A DNA stretch of 31,887 nt, from NCBI GenBank assembly GCA_964058845.1, contig CAXKVR010000919.1:1-31887 (forward strand), read 5' to 3'. Source of the stretch: Carex sylvatica (Eukaryota > Streptophyta > Magnoliopsida > Poales > Cyperaceae). The position numbers and the translations under genes were made by a program. Below, piece by piece: positions 20,739 to 31,188 of the stretch (its first letter is position 1; every line of letters starts with the position of its first letter). Under the pieces are notes generated by a model. It worked only from the letters and a program-made list of their open reading frames with translations. It searched no databases and had not been told where the DNA came from.

Positions 20739-23700
20739 GTATTGTTTAAATTTGACTTTAAAAAAACATTTGATCATGTTGATTGAATATTTTTATTAGA
20801 AATCTTACATGCAAGAGGGTTTGGTCAAAATTTTATTACTTGAATTAAGTTAACACTTGAATGTAGTAGAACTTGTGTAAATTTTAATGGTACTTTAGGA
20901 TCTTATTTTTCATGCAAAAGAGGGGTGCGACAGGATGATCCTCTCTCACCCTTTCTTTTTATTTTAGTTATTGATGCTCAACAAAATTTTGCAAATGGCT
21001 AATAGAGCAGGATTTGTAGATGACATAGGTAACTTTAATCAGTTTGGAAATATTTTGAATTTGCACTTTGATGATGATACTCTTTTATTCATTAAGACTG
21101 AGAATGAGGTACTTATGAATATCAAATGGCTCTTGGTGGCCTTTGAGAATGCTTCTGGGTTGAAAATTAATTATGACAAGAGTGAAATATATCCTCTCAA
21201 TTTGTCTGATTCAAAGAGCACTACATTTGCTTCAATTTTAGAATTAAAGTAGCTGCATTACCACTTACTTATTTAGGAGTTCCTATTAATAATGAATCTC
21301 TTAATGATATTGATTGGTAAATTTTGATTGATAAGATAGAAAAGCGATTACAAAGTTGAAAAAGTTTCCTACTTTTCTTAGGAGGTAGAGTAACTCATTT
21401 GAATGCTGTACTTTCTGCAATTCCTTTATATTGGTTATCAATTTATAGACTTCCAGCCAAAATTAGACACAAGATTGATAAAATTCAGCAAAAATTTTTA
21501 TGGCATGGGAGAAATTCAACTACAATAAAACATTCTCTAGTTGCTTGGAATATTGTATGTAAAAGTAAAGATCAAAGAGGTTTAGGTATTTTAGATTTAA
21601 AACTTATGAACAAAGCTCTACTAGCTAAGTGATGGATTAGATTTTTAGATAACTCCGTCATAGGTCATTGGAAAAGTATCACTATGAGTAAATATGGTAA
21701 TAGGACAACTTTTGTTATCTGTTCTCCTTTTTGGAAATTCATACTTAAGGATCATAAAGTAATTAATCTTGGTCTCAATAAAGAAATTGGCAATGGTAAG
21801 TCCACTTCCTTCTGGTTAGATAGATGGTATAGTGAACATGCATTACAGCATCAATTCCCTAACTTGTTTTCTATTGTTAGTGATAGATTTATCTCAGTGG
21901 CAGATGCATTTGCATCGTCATGCTTGCATATGACATTTCAAAGACAGTTAACAGGTATATATAAAATAGAATGGTTAACCATTTTATAAAAATTTCAACA
22001 CTTCTCTTTGTCTGAACAGTTGGATGATCAATTAATCTAGAGATGGTCACAAGATGACCACTTTACGGTTCACTCTTTTTACAAATGGTTGGAATTTTGT
22101 GGAAAGCTCAATTCTGAGTATGATACTGATCGCACAAGAATATATGCTACAAAGTTTCAGTATAGCAAGCTATACTTTTTAAACCTTTGTTATACTCTGT
22201 CAATTCAGATAGCAAGTGTATTATCCTGTCGTCGAGTATGCTCAAGTATCGATCCACAGGGACGGAAGAAAAATACTAGACTTATCCTAAAATTACTTGA
22301 AATTCTAGAAGTGAGAGAGATTGATTTGGGTTTAGTTCTAACAATTCTACTGATTTATGACAAGTTTAAAAGACAATAAAATATAATTAAAGCTGTTTTC
22401 AATTGATAAAAGGGCGTTTCCAGGGTTCAGATTTCATTTTGTTCAGCCTCGAGGTATATGGCCCGTACAGATTCCCGTACGGTCCGTATGGGACCTCAAG
22501 TTAATGCTGCAGCTACTGTTTCCTGTGTTGATACTGTGTTTAGGGTTTCTTTTCGACCAGATCTAGATACCTAACCTCAACTTTCGCATTTTGGCCTAAT
22601 ACCCGATTACCGGACTCAAGTACTTCACTCTTAAATGCGTTAAACCTCAACTTTCGCATTTTGGCCTAATTTATCTAAGTTACTTGTTAGTTTACTAAAA
22701 GTATCCAAGGACTTTTGCCTCAAGGAAAGTTTCACCTTTCGGGTACTCCTTGGTTTCACCCTACTTCATATACTTTATTCGGTTGGAATGAATGTCATAG
22801 ACTTGGCTCCTAACACTTAGATGTGCGCATTCATCTAACGGGATGACTAATCAATTCAAGCAAGCACAAATAAAGCAATAAAATACTACACAACAAAGTA
22901 AAAACAAGCATTCAACATAAGATCCAAGTAGCATGCAAACAAAACTAAACTAGAAACTACATCTTACCCTTAGAAACAAAGTAAATTAGCTACTCATGTT
23001 CATAAGATAACACAAATAACAAGAAATAAAAGAGTTCATGACAAAACAGTGGAAAATTCGAAGATCCGTTACAAACTCGCGTTCTTCCCTTCTCTTCTTC
23101 TTTTCCTCCTGTCCAAGCCACCTAGCAAGAATGAATGATGGAAAGTTCTTGATTGATTCCCCCTTTTTCTGCTGTGGAATATCTCCTTTAATGCCCCAGA
23201 TCACGCCTCCAAGGGTTTCCTTTTCGACTCCTCAAATCGTGCTCAATTCAGATTCCAGCTAGATTTTCCGAATCAGCATTGTACGGCCCATACGGGATCC
23301 TGTACGGACCGTATGCCTGGCTTTGACTTGGAGACTTTGTACCTCTGTTGTGGATCCTTCTGTGTGGTTGGGCGGATCTTGTATGGTCTGTACAGAATAT
23401 CATACGGGCCGTATGAAAAGTAGTCAGATGCAGTTTTTCACCCTTTTTCCTGCAAAATACCAAACAAAGCATAGCAGTACCACATTTCATCGAAATACAA
23501 GTAAAAAGTCCACATTCATAGGCTTTAAAGCACATGTTTCATTGTAAATTAGGGCCATAATTTAGATATAATATGGAGATATCAGATACTATATGGAAAT
23601 CACATCTACCTTTTAAAATTAAGATTTTTCTCTGGTTGGTGAAAAGAGACAAAATCTTAACAAAAGATAACTTGTCCAAGAAAGGATGGCAAGATGACTT

Positions 23701-24336
23701 TACTTGTGCTTTTTGTAACCAGTATGAAAGTACTGAATATTTATTTATTCATTGTCATTATATACCTCTGAAAGATAAATTGTTGGTTGAATTGTTAAGA
23801 GGAACCACTTTATAGATAATTTAGTTAGAAAGAAATAGAGTAATGTTTAATGATTCTCAACCCCTACCTATTAAGGCAATAGGTTTTAAGATTATTTTTC
23901 TAGCAACATTTTGGTGTAAATCTAAGTCTGATAAATTTTTCTTTAAATTAAATCTAATGCTTCCATCTGATGTTAAGGACCTCCCAGATCCAATACTAGT
24001 GGAGGAAGAGGAGTAAATCCAAGCTTCTAGGACTAGCAGTCTCCAAGATCAAATGTCTGAAGAAGAGTTGACGGATAAGGACTTATTGGATAATTAATTC
24101 TATCTGTTTTGCTGATTTTGTAGTTGTTGATATATTTGCTTCTTGATTTTTGTTTTGACTTGTAAGGGTTATTTCTTCATTGGCTATTTTTTGCATGTTT
24201 TTAGTCTTTTGATGTTGATACAAACTATTGTAAAGGACTATCGTATTTGATTTTGGTATCTATTTTAGATACCAATCAAGTATGCTTGATTTCAATAAAA
24301 TCAATGATAATACCACTACTTTTCAAAAAAAAAAAA
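20739..24336 (+). mobile_element. 5'-truncated L1-type LINE relic, split by an LTR-like insertion
   Basis: Reverse-transcriptase fragments run 20739-22126: FDFKKTFDHVD, RQDDPLSPF (usual Q-G-D changed to Q-D-D), then FDDDT at the catalytic site (usual F/Y-A-D-D), YLGVPI and WHGRNS-type motifs. After the insertion, 23590-23825 encodes the zf-RVT zinc-binding segment (IFLWLVKRDKILT; CAFCNQ; HCH). It ends in an A-tract (24325-24338). AATCTAGT at 20731-20738 and 24337-24344 is the target duplication, so the 5' truncation is original. In-frame stops at 20784, 20841, 21357, 21630, 22038 and 23823 and frameshifts near 20976 and 21240 make it dead. Without the insertion it is about 2.1 kb. Confidence 0.9.
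22127..23584. mobile_element. LTR-like insertion (probable solo LTR), 1458 bp
   Basis: It starts TGAT and ends ATCA, with the 5-bp flanks GATAC (22122-22126; 23585-23589) expected of LTR retroelements. Removing it rejoins the LINE frame (EYDT-IWKSHLP). It contains a direct repeat of 28 bases (22573-22600; 22643-22670) and several CATACGGNCCGTA dyads. I saw no gag or pol, tRNA-primer site or second LTR, so a solo LTR is the simplest reading; a small non-autonomous element is the alternative. Short frames inside have no family match. Confidence 0.75.
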
Positions 24337-24344
24337 AATCTAGT

Positions 24345-26176
24345 TTCATCGTATATTTAAATAAAAAAACTATGTTAGCTTTACAATGCATCTAAGATTC
24401 TAAGTCTGTTATACTAGTGTACTTTTTAATATTTTTCTGATGTAGGTATAGTACTGAACTATTTAATATTTAATTTTTAGATATGTCAGTGATATTAACG
24501 ATGCATGACTTTTAATAATATTTGATTTAAAAACTGAGTCATTGTAGAATGTTTAGTAGTAGTTTATTGTGTTATTTTGTTAGAATGTATAATATTCTGT
24601 TTTGTACTAATATTGTAGCTGTTGTTATTATGATTTATTTATTATTATCATACTAACTTATTTAGTTTAATTAAAATTAAAAATATATATCTTAATAAAA
24701 ATTCTCTTATTAAGATTAGGGACCATTTTTATTTTATTTAAGCTTTAAATCATTACATGATTATTATGTCGCTAAATGGCGTTAAATATTTTCTAAAAGC
24801 TTGCTATATGTGTTTCTATGTATTTTTTTTATGGTTAGCGGCAAAGAGTGTTACTATGTATTTGTCTATGCACATGTATGTGTGTTTTATACGGAAGCGT
24901 ATTCTCTCAGGTATTGTATCCTACCATATATATTTTGAAAAGTAGTGGATTTAAGATTCACCGATTTTATTAAAAATCAGAAAAATTAAGTATAAGTATC
25001 TCAAACGGATATCTAAAACTTAGCCATAATGTCAGTTACAAGCACATATTACCAAAATATCGACAGATATACCAAAAAACATAAATCTAACAATAAAAGA
25101 CCTGCACAAACAACATAGTTTTGATCTAAACAACAAACTTGTAAAAACATATAAAAGCAACATATTACGATAATCACCTGTAATCTAACAAATCCCAATC
25201 AACATCGCCATCAATATCCTTGTCTCCTTTAGACATTGGATTGAGCGGGTTGCCAAGCCAAAATTTTCCATGATAATGTCCAAAAAAGAATCATTTTGCC
25301 TGACTTCCTGTCTGGCTTGGATGTGAGTACCTTCTTCTTTGCTCGGATTTGATTTGGTAATTTCTTACATCAGAGAATTATGAGGTATAATTAGTTTGAA
25401 AATGAATCATTATTTCTAAACTGATACTAAAAACTATTTAAAGCAATAATGTTGGTCTCTAAAGTTTTAGCATCCTACAACATATAAGGAATGGTATGGA
25501 TTTAATATCATCCAGACCAAAAGAAATCCGGTTTCTATATATTGTAAGCGTAGGAGTCCGCTTTCAGTAATCAGTCAGACCAAAACTAATTCGGGGGTGA
25601 ATCTAGTAATTCTGCCTTTCAGTAATTCGGAGCGGATTCGTTTTATACTGCAGTAGAGAAACACCGATGTTCTCTTTACTATGCATTTCTTTTTCAAGTT
25701 TTTCTTTTCCAAAAAAGAAAGAAAAAGGAATGAGCTTTTTGAACAACCCATAAAGAAAACTTGCAAATAGATATAGAAGATTCACCAGCATCCCCACATC
25801 AGTCATGACTCATGTGCCAAATATTCTTTCAAGATATAATCCTCTTTCTCCTGACCAAAGCAGAGAGGCAATTACCTAACAAAAATGCCATTTATAAAAT
25901 GATTGTGTGGCAATCAGGAAATTGCGCTGTAGTTTACTCTATGCACCCAAATATGCCATAAAATACTAACAAAATCACTTCTTTGTTTTTTGCGGGTGAC
26001 TTGGTTGCTCGCAAGTCCCTTTTTATAATTTTTTTTCCAAAGTCAATTTTCCTCTCAGCCCACCTTTCCTTTGGATTTGTTTTGATATATTGCAATTTCT
26101 TTAATCCAAAGAAACATTGTTAAAAAAAACGCCGATTGAAGTCAAATTTATTGGATTTTGCTTCTCAGAATGATGT
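24345..26176. other. AT-rich intergenic stretch
   Basis: Mostly featureless. On the minus strand, 25186-25290 encodes a short segment containing GKFWLGNPLNPMSKGD and DVDWDLLDY ending at a donor-like GTGATT; it might be an exon scrap, but I cannot name it. No start, acceptor or neighbouring exon was found. Confidence 0.35.
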
Positions 26177-26184
26177 GATACATA

Positions 26185-26644
26185 TAGGGCTGCACAAAAA
26201 ATTTGTAGTTAGTGATTCGATTCGAGTTTGATTCAAAAAAGTTCGTAAAAAAATTGATTTGAAATTAATTCAAATCAAATTCAAACTGGACCTGATTCAT
26301 TCGAAATAGGTTCGCAAACTATTCTAGTTCAAATCTCAAAGTAACGTGTACCGTTGATTTCCGCTGATGACTTAAAGTTAAAATATAAGGTCGTCCAGTC
26401 ATAAGTCATAACTCGTAAGTCGTAAGTCCCACTCTCAGTTCTAAAACCCTAGACGACTTTCACCTCTCACTTTCGACGACTACGATCACTCTTCCTTGTC
26501 GTAAAAAAGTTCGTAAAAGATTCAAAATTGAGTTCGTAAAAAATTCGATTCGAAATTAATTTAAATCAAACTTAGTTCGAAATTAATTCAAACTAAACTC
26601 AAACTGAGGTAAGTTCGATTCAGTTAGATTTGTTTGCAGCCCTA
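26185..26644. mobile_element. hAT MITE with TAGGGCTGC ends
   Basis: The 460-bp element has inverted ends TAGGGCTGCA and identical 8-bp flanks GATACATA (26177-26184; 26645-26652). Both halves are full of TTCGAAATTAATTCAAA-type words in opposite orientation. The middle (26360-26510) is different: tandem GTCATAA/GTCGTAA words and a CT-rich AAACCCTAGACGACTTTC segment that looks like captured gene-leader DNA. No coding capacity. Confidence 0.85.
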
Positions 26645-26652
26645 GATACATA

Positions 26653-27380
26653 GGTGAAATGTGATAAATAAGATATATCTGGAGGTGATTTCAAAACTCT
26701 AGCTGTCGTCGTTGCCGTTTTTCTTCCCTCACTTCTATTTTCTTCTCTAGTTCGTTCTTTTCACTCTTCTAGATCTCACATCTGACATAGCTCCTTCCCT
26801 TTCTCTCAGCTCTACTTTCTTGAGTGGAGAGAAGAATGAGAGAGAGGGGAGGGACCGGAGCCAAGTCGAGCCAAGTCGAGCCAATCGTAGCCAAAAGTGT
26901 AGTGTCGTCGGAGCTCGAAATATTAAATCTCTACACCCTCTTGATCGGAGCGCAACGGCAGTCGAAAGAGCAGACTCGACCGTTGAGGGCGATAGAGTTT
27001 AAAGGTAATATAGTATTTATGAGTATATATAAGTGAGATTAGAAAATTAGATTCTTTTTAATAATTTTGTGAATTTTGTGAGATAAAAAAAATTAGATTT
27101 TGTATTGGAGAATCATTTGACTCGTTGTAAATTCATTTTTCTTATCAATGAAATTATTAATTAAAACTTAAAACCACTAACCTTTAAATAAAAATATATA
27201 TATCTGAAGTCTGGTATAAGCTGCTTGGTTTGGTGCAGACTGCTTATCAATTTTCCTCAATCGCATGCCTATACGAAGGATCCCATTTAAAAACAAAGAA
27301 CAATGAACAAATAACAGTTCATCAGAGGAGGAATAATTTGAAACAGTACGAGAAATGCAGTAGGATCATGCTGTCGAATT
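26653..27380. other. Intergenic with a GC-richer patch
   Basis: At 26690-27000 the DNA is CT-rich, then GA-rich, like a promoter and leader. It contains a short tandem GAGCCAAGTC repeat (26869-26885). Overlapping plus-strand frames at 26820-27036 have no recognisable product. A decayed gene start is possible. Confidence 0.35.
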
Positions 27381-27587
27381 CGTATCCTCTGCATTAACTC
27401 AAAAAAGAATCTTTTGAGTTAATGTATATGGACTGCTTGATCAGCTTTGAGATTCGTACAAGTTAGATCAGCACTAAAATTAAAGACTCCTATGTTATAG
27501 GTGGGGTCGGATAGGCTGTGTTTATAATTGAACGGCTAATATCTATTAACTCAAAAGATGCTTTTTTGAGTTAATGCAGACGATGCG
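27381..27587. mobile_element. Short foldback element with hairpin ends
   Basis: Each end contains a hairpin (ATTAACTCAAAA...TTTTGAGTTAAT), and the two ends are inverted copies of each other (CTGCATTAACTC facing outward on both sides). Outer words CGTATCCTCTG and CGCATCGTCTG are similar. No target duplication was fixed and there is no coding capacity. Confidence 0.65.
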
Positions 27588-28156
27588 GGCTGTCCCTGTT
27601 TCTGATAACACTGAAAGCAAAACTATGAGCACAAGTTGTTTAGTTGCTGATCAATAATTGGTTTCCAAAGAGATGTGTGGCCCAAATAAAGGATCTGGAG
27701 AATCAATCAATAAAAGTGCCAAGGTCTTTTCCAAGATAAAATGTTATTTAGTCAATTAGTTATTTACCATTGAAAGTGCGATATATTTAATGGGTTTTTA
27801 CCTCGCCACGTTCTTTGCTTTAATTACAACCTTTGTTAGTTGTCTTTTTGGACAATAATTGATTGATTAATTAATTAATTATTATCAGATTTGGAAATTT
27901 GGAAATTTGGGTGCCGAGGTATCTCATCCAACAAATGTTGCTTCCAGGTCAGATAATTTTTTGAATAGATAAAAGATATCATGCCCTACACGCGCATCGA
28001 AATTGGAAAGTAACGAGACGAACTTTCTTCATTTATATTTGATTAGCGGATGGCGCACTTTCAGACACAGCATGGGTTGCATACTTACGAGATTCTTTTA
28101 CTATACAAGATTAATATTTAGTTTTAGTATAACGATGATTATTTGACTTTTGAGGT
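27588..28156. other. Intergenic, nothing assignable
   Basis: AT-rich, with simple ATTAATTA repeats near 27860-27885 and a small GGAAATTT duplication near 27893. No gene or element border was found. Confidence 0.4.
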
Positions 28157-28165
28157 ATGATAAGG

Positions 28166-28552
28166 AGTAGAACTAGCGTGTTCTTCATCAAATTTATTAG
28201 TGAATTCAAGTCTAAAATTATCGAATCGATTTTAAACGACGAATCTGAATTGTTGAAACCTGCCTACCTTAGGGGTGATGCACCTATATGTAAAATAAAT
28301 TAATTTTGTATAAAGTCAAGTGATAAAAAAAGATACAAACAATAAATGTGTTAAAATTTATTTATTAACCTTCTAATTTTGACTGCTTGACTTTATACTA
28401 AATTAATTCGAATGTTTAAAATTTTCACATGTAGACACATTACTCGTAATGTAGGCGGGTTTTCAAGGTTCAGATTCATCATTTGAAGTCAATTTGATGA
28501 GATTTAGACTTGAGTTCATTAAAGGGTTTGATGAACACCCTAGTTATACTCT
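28166..28552. mobile_element. Long foldback MITE, Mutator-type duplication
   Basis: This 387-bp element has halves that are inverted copies over most of their length: ACTAGSGTGTTC, TGAAYTCAAGTCTAAA, CCYGCCTAC and GTATAAAGTCAAG recur in order. Flanking 9-mers ATGATAAGG and ATGATAAGA (28157-28165; 28553-28561) agree at 8 of 9. It shares no obvious arm sequence with the five-copy family. No coding capacity. Confidence 0.8.
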
Positions 28553-28561
28553 ATGATAAGA

Positions 28562-29095
28562 TATGATGAGTATGAGATATTCAAACCCTTTTCTATTTTG
28601 ATTGTTCTGTCAGAAATTAAATTGTCAAAAGTAAATTTTTGTAATTTTAGAAGAAGAAGGAAAAAAAAAAATTAACTCTCAAGGAAAGTCCATTTTCCAA
28701 TACTTGATCAAATTTAGTATAATAATTGTTGAACTTGGTTCCTTTACATCCACCAGCATGCAAATTGTTAATTTGTATTGTCAGTTCAATTCAAACAGTT
28801 TGTTGTTGACATTAGCTGACGTAATCATATATCCATATTTCTGCAAAATGATAATGAAGAAAAAAAATAGAATGAAGTGGTTCTAGAGTTGCCAAGTTTC
28901 AACCTCCAATGAATAATTTCTGTTTATTAACAATTACGAGCTAATAATATGATTCTGGTTCAACAATACAAGTTTTTGCAGTTAACTGATTGAATGGGAA
29001 GAATCAAAATCATATGCCTAATTGAATCAGGAGTAAATTGCATAAATTGTTCCTAAATTGCTCTTGTTGTTATCACATTTGAGCTAATTTGTATT
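28562..29095. other. Intergenic, nothing assignable
   Basis: AT-rich; short frames without family match. Confidence 0.4.
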
Positions 29096-29104
29096 AAATT
29101 TGTC

Positions 29105-29476
29105 GAGTAGGATTAAAATGCTTCATTGGTTTTTATGTTTCAACTATTCTTTATATTTTTATTGTAGTTCTCAAAATTGAAACAGTCGATCTGTACTGCT
29201 CAATATGAACTCCATATTAAAATATAGTTAGAACCAAATTTTATATTTGTTGATTTTTTTTTACTATTTTTTTAGATAGGTACGACATCAATGCTTCAAT
29301 AACATTAAAAATAGTGATTTTGTACTTATCTATTTTTTTTTAAAATATAAAGTTTGATCTCTAAGCTGTACTATGAATATCATTTTAAGCCGTCGTTTCG
29401 TTTTAACTAGAATGAAGATAAAGATGTGAAATATATAATCGGAGCACAAAACCAATAAAACATTTTAATGGTACTC
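29105..29476. mobile_element. Foldback MITE, copy 5 of the shared-arm family
   Basis: The ends GAGTA..ATTAAAATG(C/T)TT(C/T)ATTGG are inverted (dots mark variable bases). The inner arms carry the family blocks (AACTCCATATTAAAATATAG; TTTACTATTTTTTTAG). Flanks AAATTTGTC and AAATTTGTT (29096-29104; 29477-29485) agree at 8 of 9, consistent with a Mutator-type duplication. No coding capacity. Confidence 0.78.
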
Positions 29477-29485
29477 AAATTTGTT

Positions 29486-29725
29486 ATATATCATAAATTT
29501 TATTAGAACTTAACAATTGAAACTTTTAAATTATATAATTGAAGATCAAATAATTAAAAAAAAAATCTTAATTCAAATACATGTTGTTCCATCTAAAGAT
29601 GAAAACCCCATCTACAATGTGCGTATTTTTTTTTAAAAATAATTTTTGAAGATATGGAACGGGCGGTTCCGTAAATAATATGCTAGTATTAATTATATAA
29701 TAATATCCACATTATCTGTTTCACT
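29486..29725. other. Short intergenic stretch
   Basis: Nothing was seen beyond simple AT-rich sequence. Confidence 0.4.
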
Positions 29726-29733
29726 TGTACCTG

Positions 29734-30611
29734 GGGATCACAATGAATCGAACTTATTCTAAGTTTTTATTATAGGTTTGAGTTTGATTTGAATAAGATT
29801 CGAACTGAACTTGATTTGATTCGTTTCGAATTGAATTAATTGCTCACTACACATTTTTCGAATCGAACCTGAATCGAATCACGAACTAAATTATTTTTTA
29901 GCAGTCCTAGTTATACCAGTAGTTTATACATTAATTTTTTCTCGCGGGACAAAATTCACATGGCTTCCTTTTATCGGTATGAAATAAGTGCTTTTAAGTT
30001 GAAAAATTGTTCATGAAAAAATACATCACAACAAATAATCATAAAAAGAGAATTAAGTACAAGAACTGAAATATGCAGTAAAACAAATAATCGTACCTTG
30101 AGTGCTCACTCGATCAAACCCTCAATCGGACCATCTAATGAAGTGAGAATCCGAAAGGTAGAGAAGGCGGAGGAAAGACGGCCGAAGAGAGAGGAGAGGC
30201 AGCCGTCTAGGCCGGAGAGAGGAGTGATAGCTGGAGTGACGGCCGGAGAGACAGTCAGTCGCCAAGAGCATCGGCTAGGTTTTATAGTGAGAGGGAGAGT
30301 GAGTTAGGGAGAGGCAGAGAGAAAACTAGGTTATTGAGATTTGAAAGCGATGGAGCGTCGGCTAAGTTAAATTATGAATCTCTATCTTGGATTTTAATTT
30401 TATCAGGTAAATGAACGGCTGATGTTATTATGAGATTCGAACCATAAAAGTTTACGAACCCATTTCGATCGAACCAGGTTAGATTTAAGTTTAGTTTGAA
30501 TTAATTTTGAACTGAATCTGATTTGGTTCGTTTCAATTCGAACCCATTTTAAATCGAATTAAACTCGAATTAAACTTGAATCGAATGACGAAGTATTTTT
30601 TTTGCCGGCCC
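29734..30611. mobile_element. hAT element, 878 bp, related to the one at 26185
   Basis: Identical 8-bp flanks CTTGTACC (29726-29733; 30612-30619). The right end reads TAGGGCCGGC inward; the left (TGGGGATCAC) is degraded. Both end regions hold TTCGAATTGAATT-type words as in the 26185 element. A second TAGGACTGC-type end occurs at 29902-29910, so an internal copy or rearrangement is likely. The middle (30110-30320) is GA-rich and GC-higher, with a plus-strand frame of charged low-complexity sequence (30098-30307) without family match: possibly captured host DNA. Confidence 0.65.
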
Positions 30612-30619
30612 TACTTGTA

Positions 30620-31060
30620 CCACTTATAATTGGGGCAGCAGTTAAATAAGAAAATAATTTTTCTAAGTCAAACACCTCAACTATTATTTTTTTCAAAAGA
30701 AAAACAGATAAAGAGGTTGGACTGCCATCTCGAACAATCCCCAAAGTACAGATCCTGAACCACATCTCATAAACAGTACTTTCGCCATCATCACAATCTC
30801 CACCCAGGCACCCACACGGCCTCTATGTGCGCCGCTCTACCTTCCCCCTATATCGCCCCCAGTATATCCCATACGCTCGCCGACAACCGGGTCCCACTTA
30901 TTAACATTGATTACAACTGATCAACATATTACGCGCGGTAAGAGGAAAAAAAAATAGCTTTTATCTGTACAAAAGATTCCGAAGTTTTCCCAGATATTTG
31001 GGATTTGCTCGAACTATATCCGCGAAGTAACTGTATAACAGTTTTTGTAATGAAACATTA
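30620..31060 (+). promoter_or_regulatory. Upstream region of the S40-like gene
   Basis: There is a CT-rich patch at 30780-30860 and a CGCGCGGT word near 30931. Frames are short and unconserved. This is presumed promoter DNA of the gene at 31172. Confidence 0.4.
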
Positions 31061-31069
31061 AGGATCCTT

Positions 31070-31076
31070 TATATAA
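31070..31076 (+). promoter_or_regulatory. TATA box of the S40-like gene
   Basis: TATATAA, 102 bases before the ATG at 31172. It predicts a start near 31100 and a leader of about 70 bases. Confidence 0.65.
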
Positions 31077-31164
31077 CCCACCACACCAAAAAATGCAAAA
31101 GAGGTGGTGTATATGGAAATTAAACTTCATCTATAAAACCAAGCTTAGAAGAAACAGAGAACAA

Positions 31165-31188
31165 ATGAGACATGGGCGAAGAATCTAG
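31165..31188 (+). promoter_or_regulatory. Upstream ORF overlapping the S40-like start
   Basis: ATG at 31165 lies 7 bases before the main ATG in another frame and stops at TAG 31186-31188, inside the main reading frame: a 7-codon peptide. A longer in-frame version begins at ATG 31093 (31 codons) if transcription starts upstream of it. Scanning ribosomes would meet it first, so it may dampen translation; the context AAATGAG lacks the A/G at -3 plus G at +4 combination expected of a strong start only in part (A at -3 present). Confidence 0.5.

Noticed and set aside
22986..23535. Frames inside the LTR-like element
   Set aside because: No gag, protease or other retroelement motif; both strands are open by chance at similar length.
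25186..25290. Possible exon with DVDWDLLDY on the minus strand
   Set aside because: Too short, with an in-frame stop just upstream and no acceptor or partner exon; kept only as a note in the intergenic entry.
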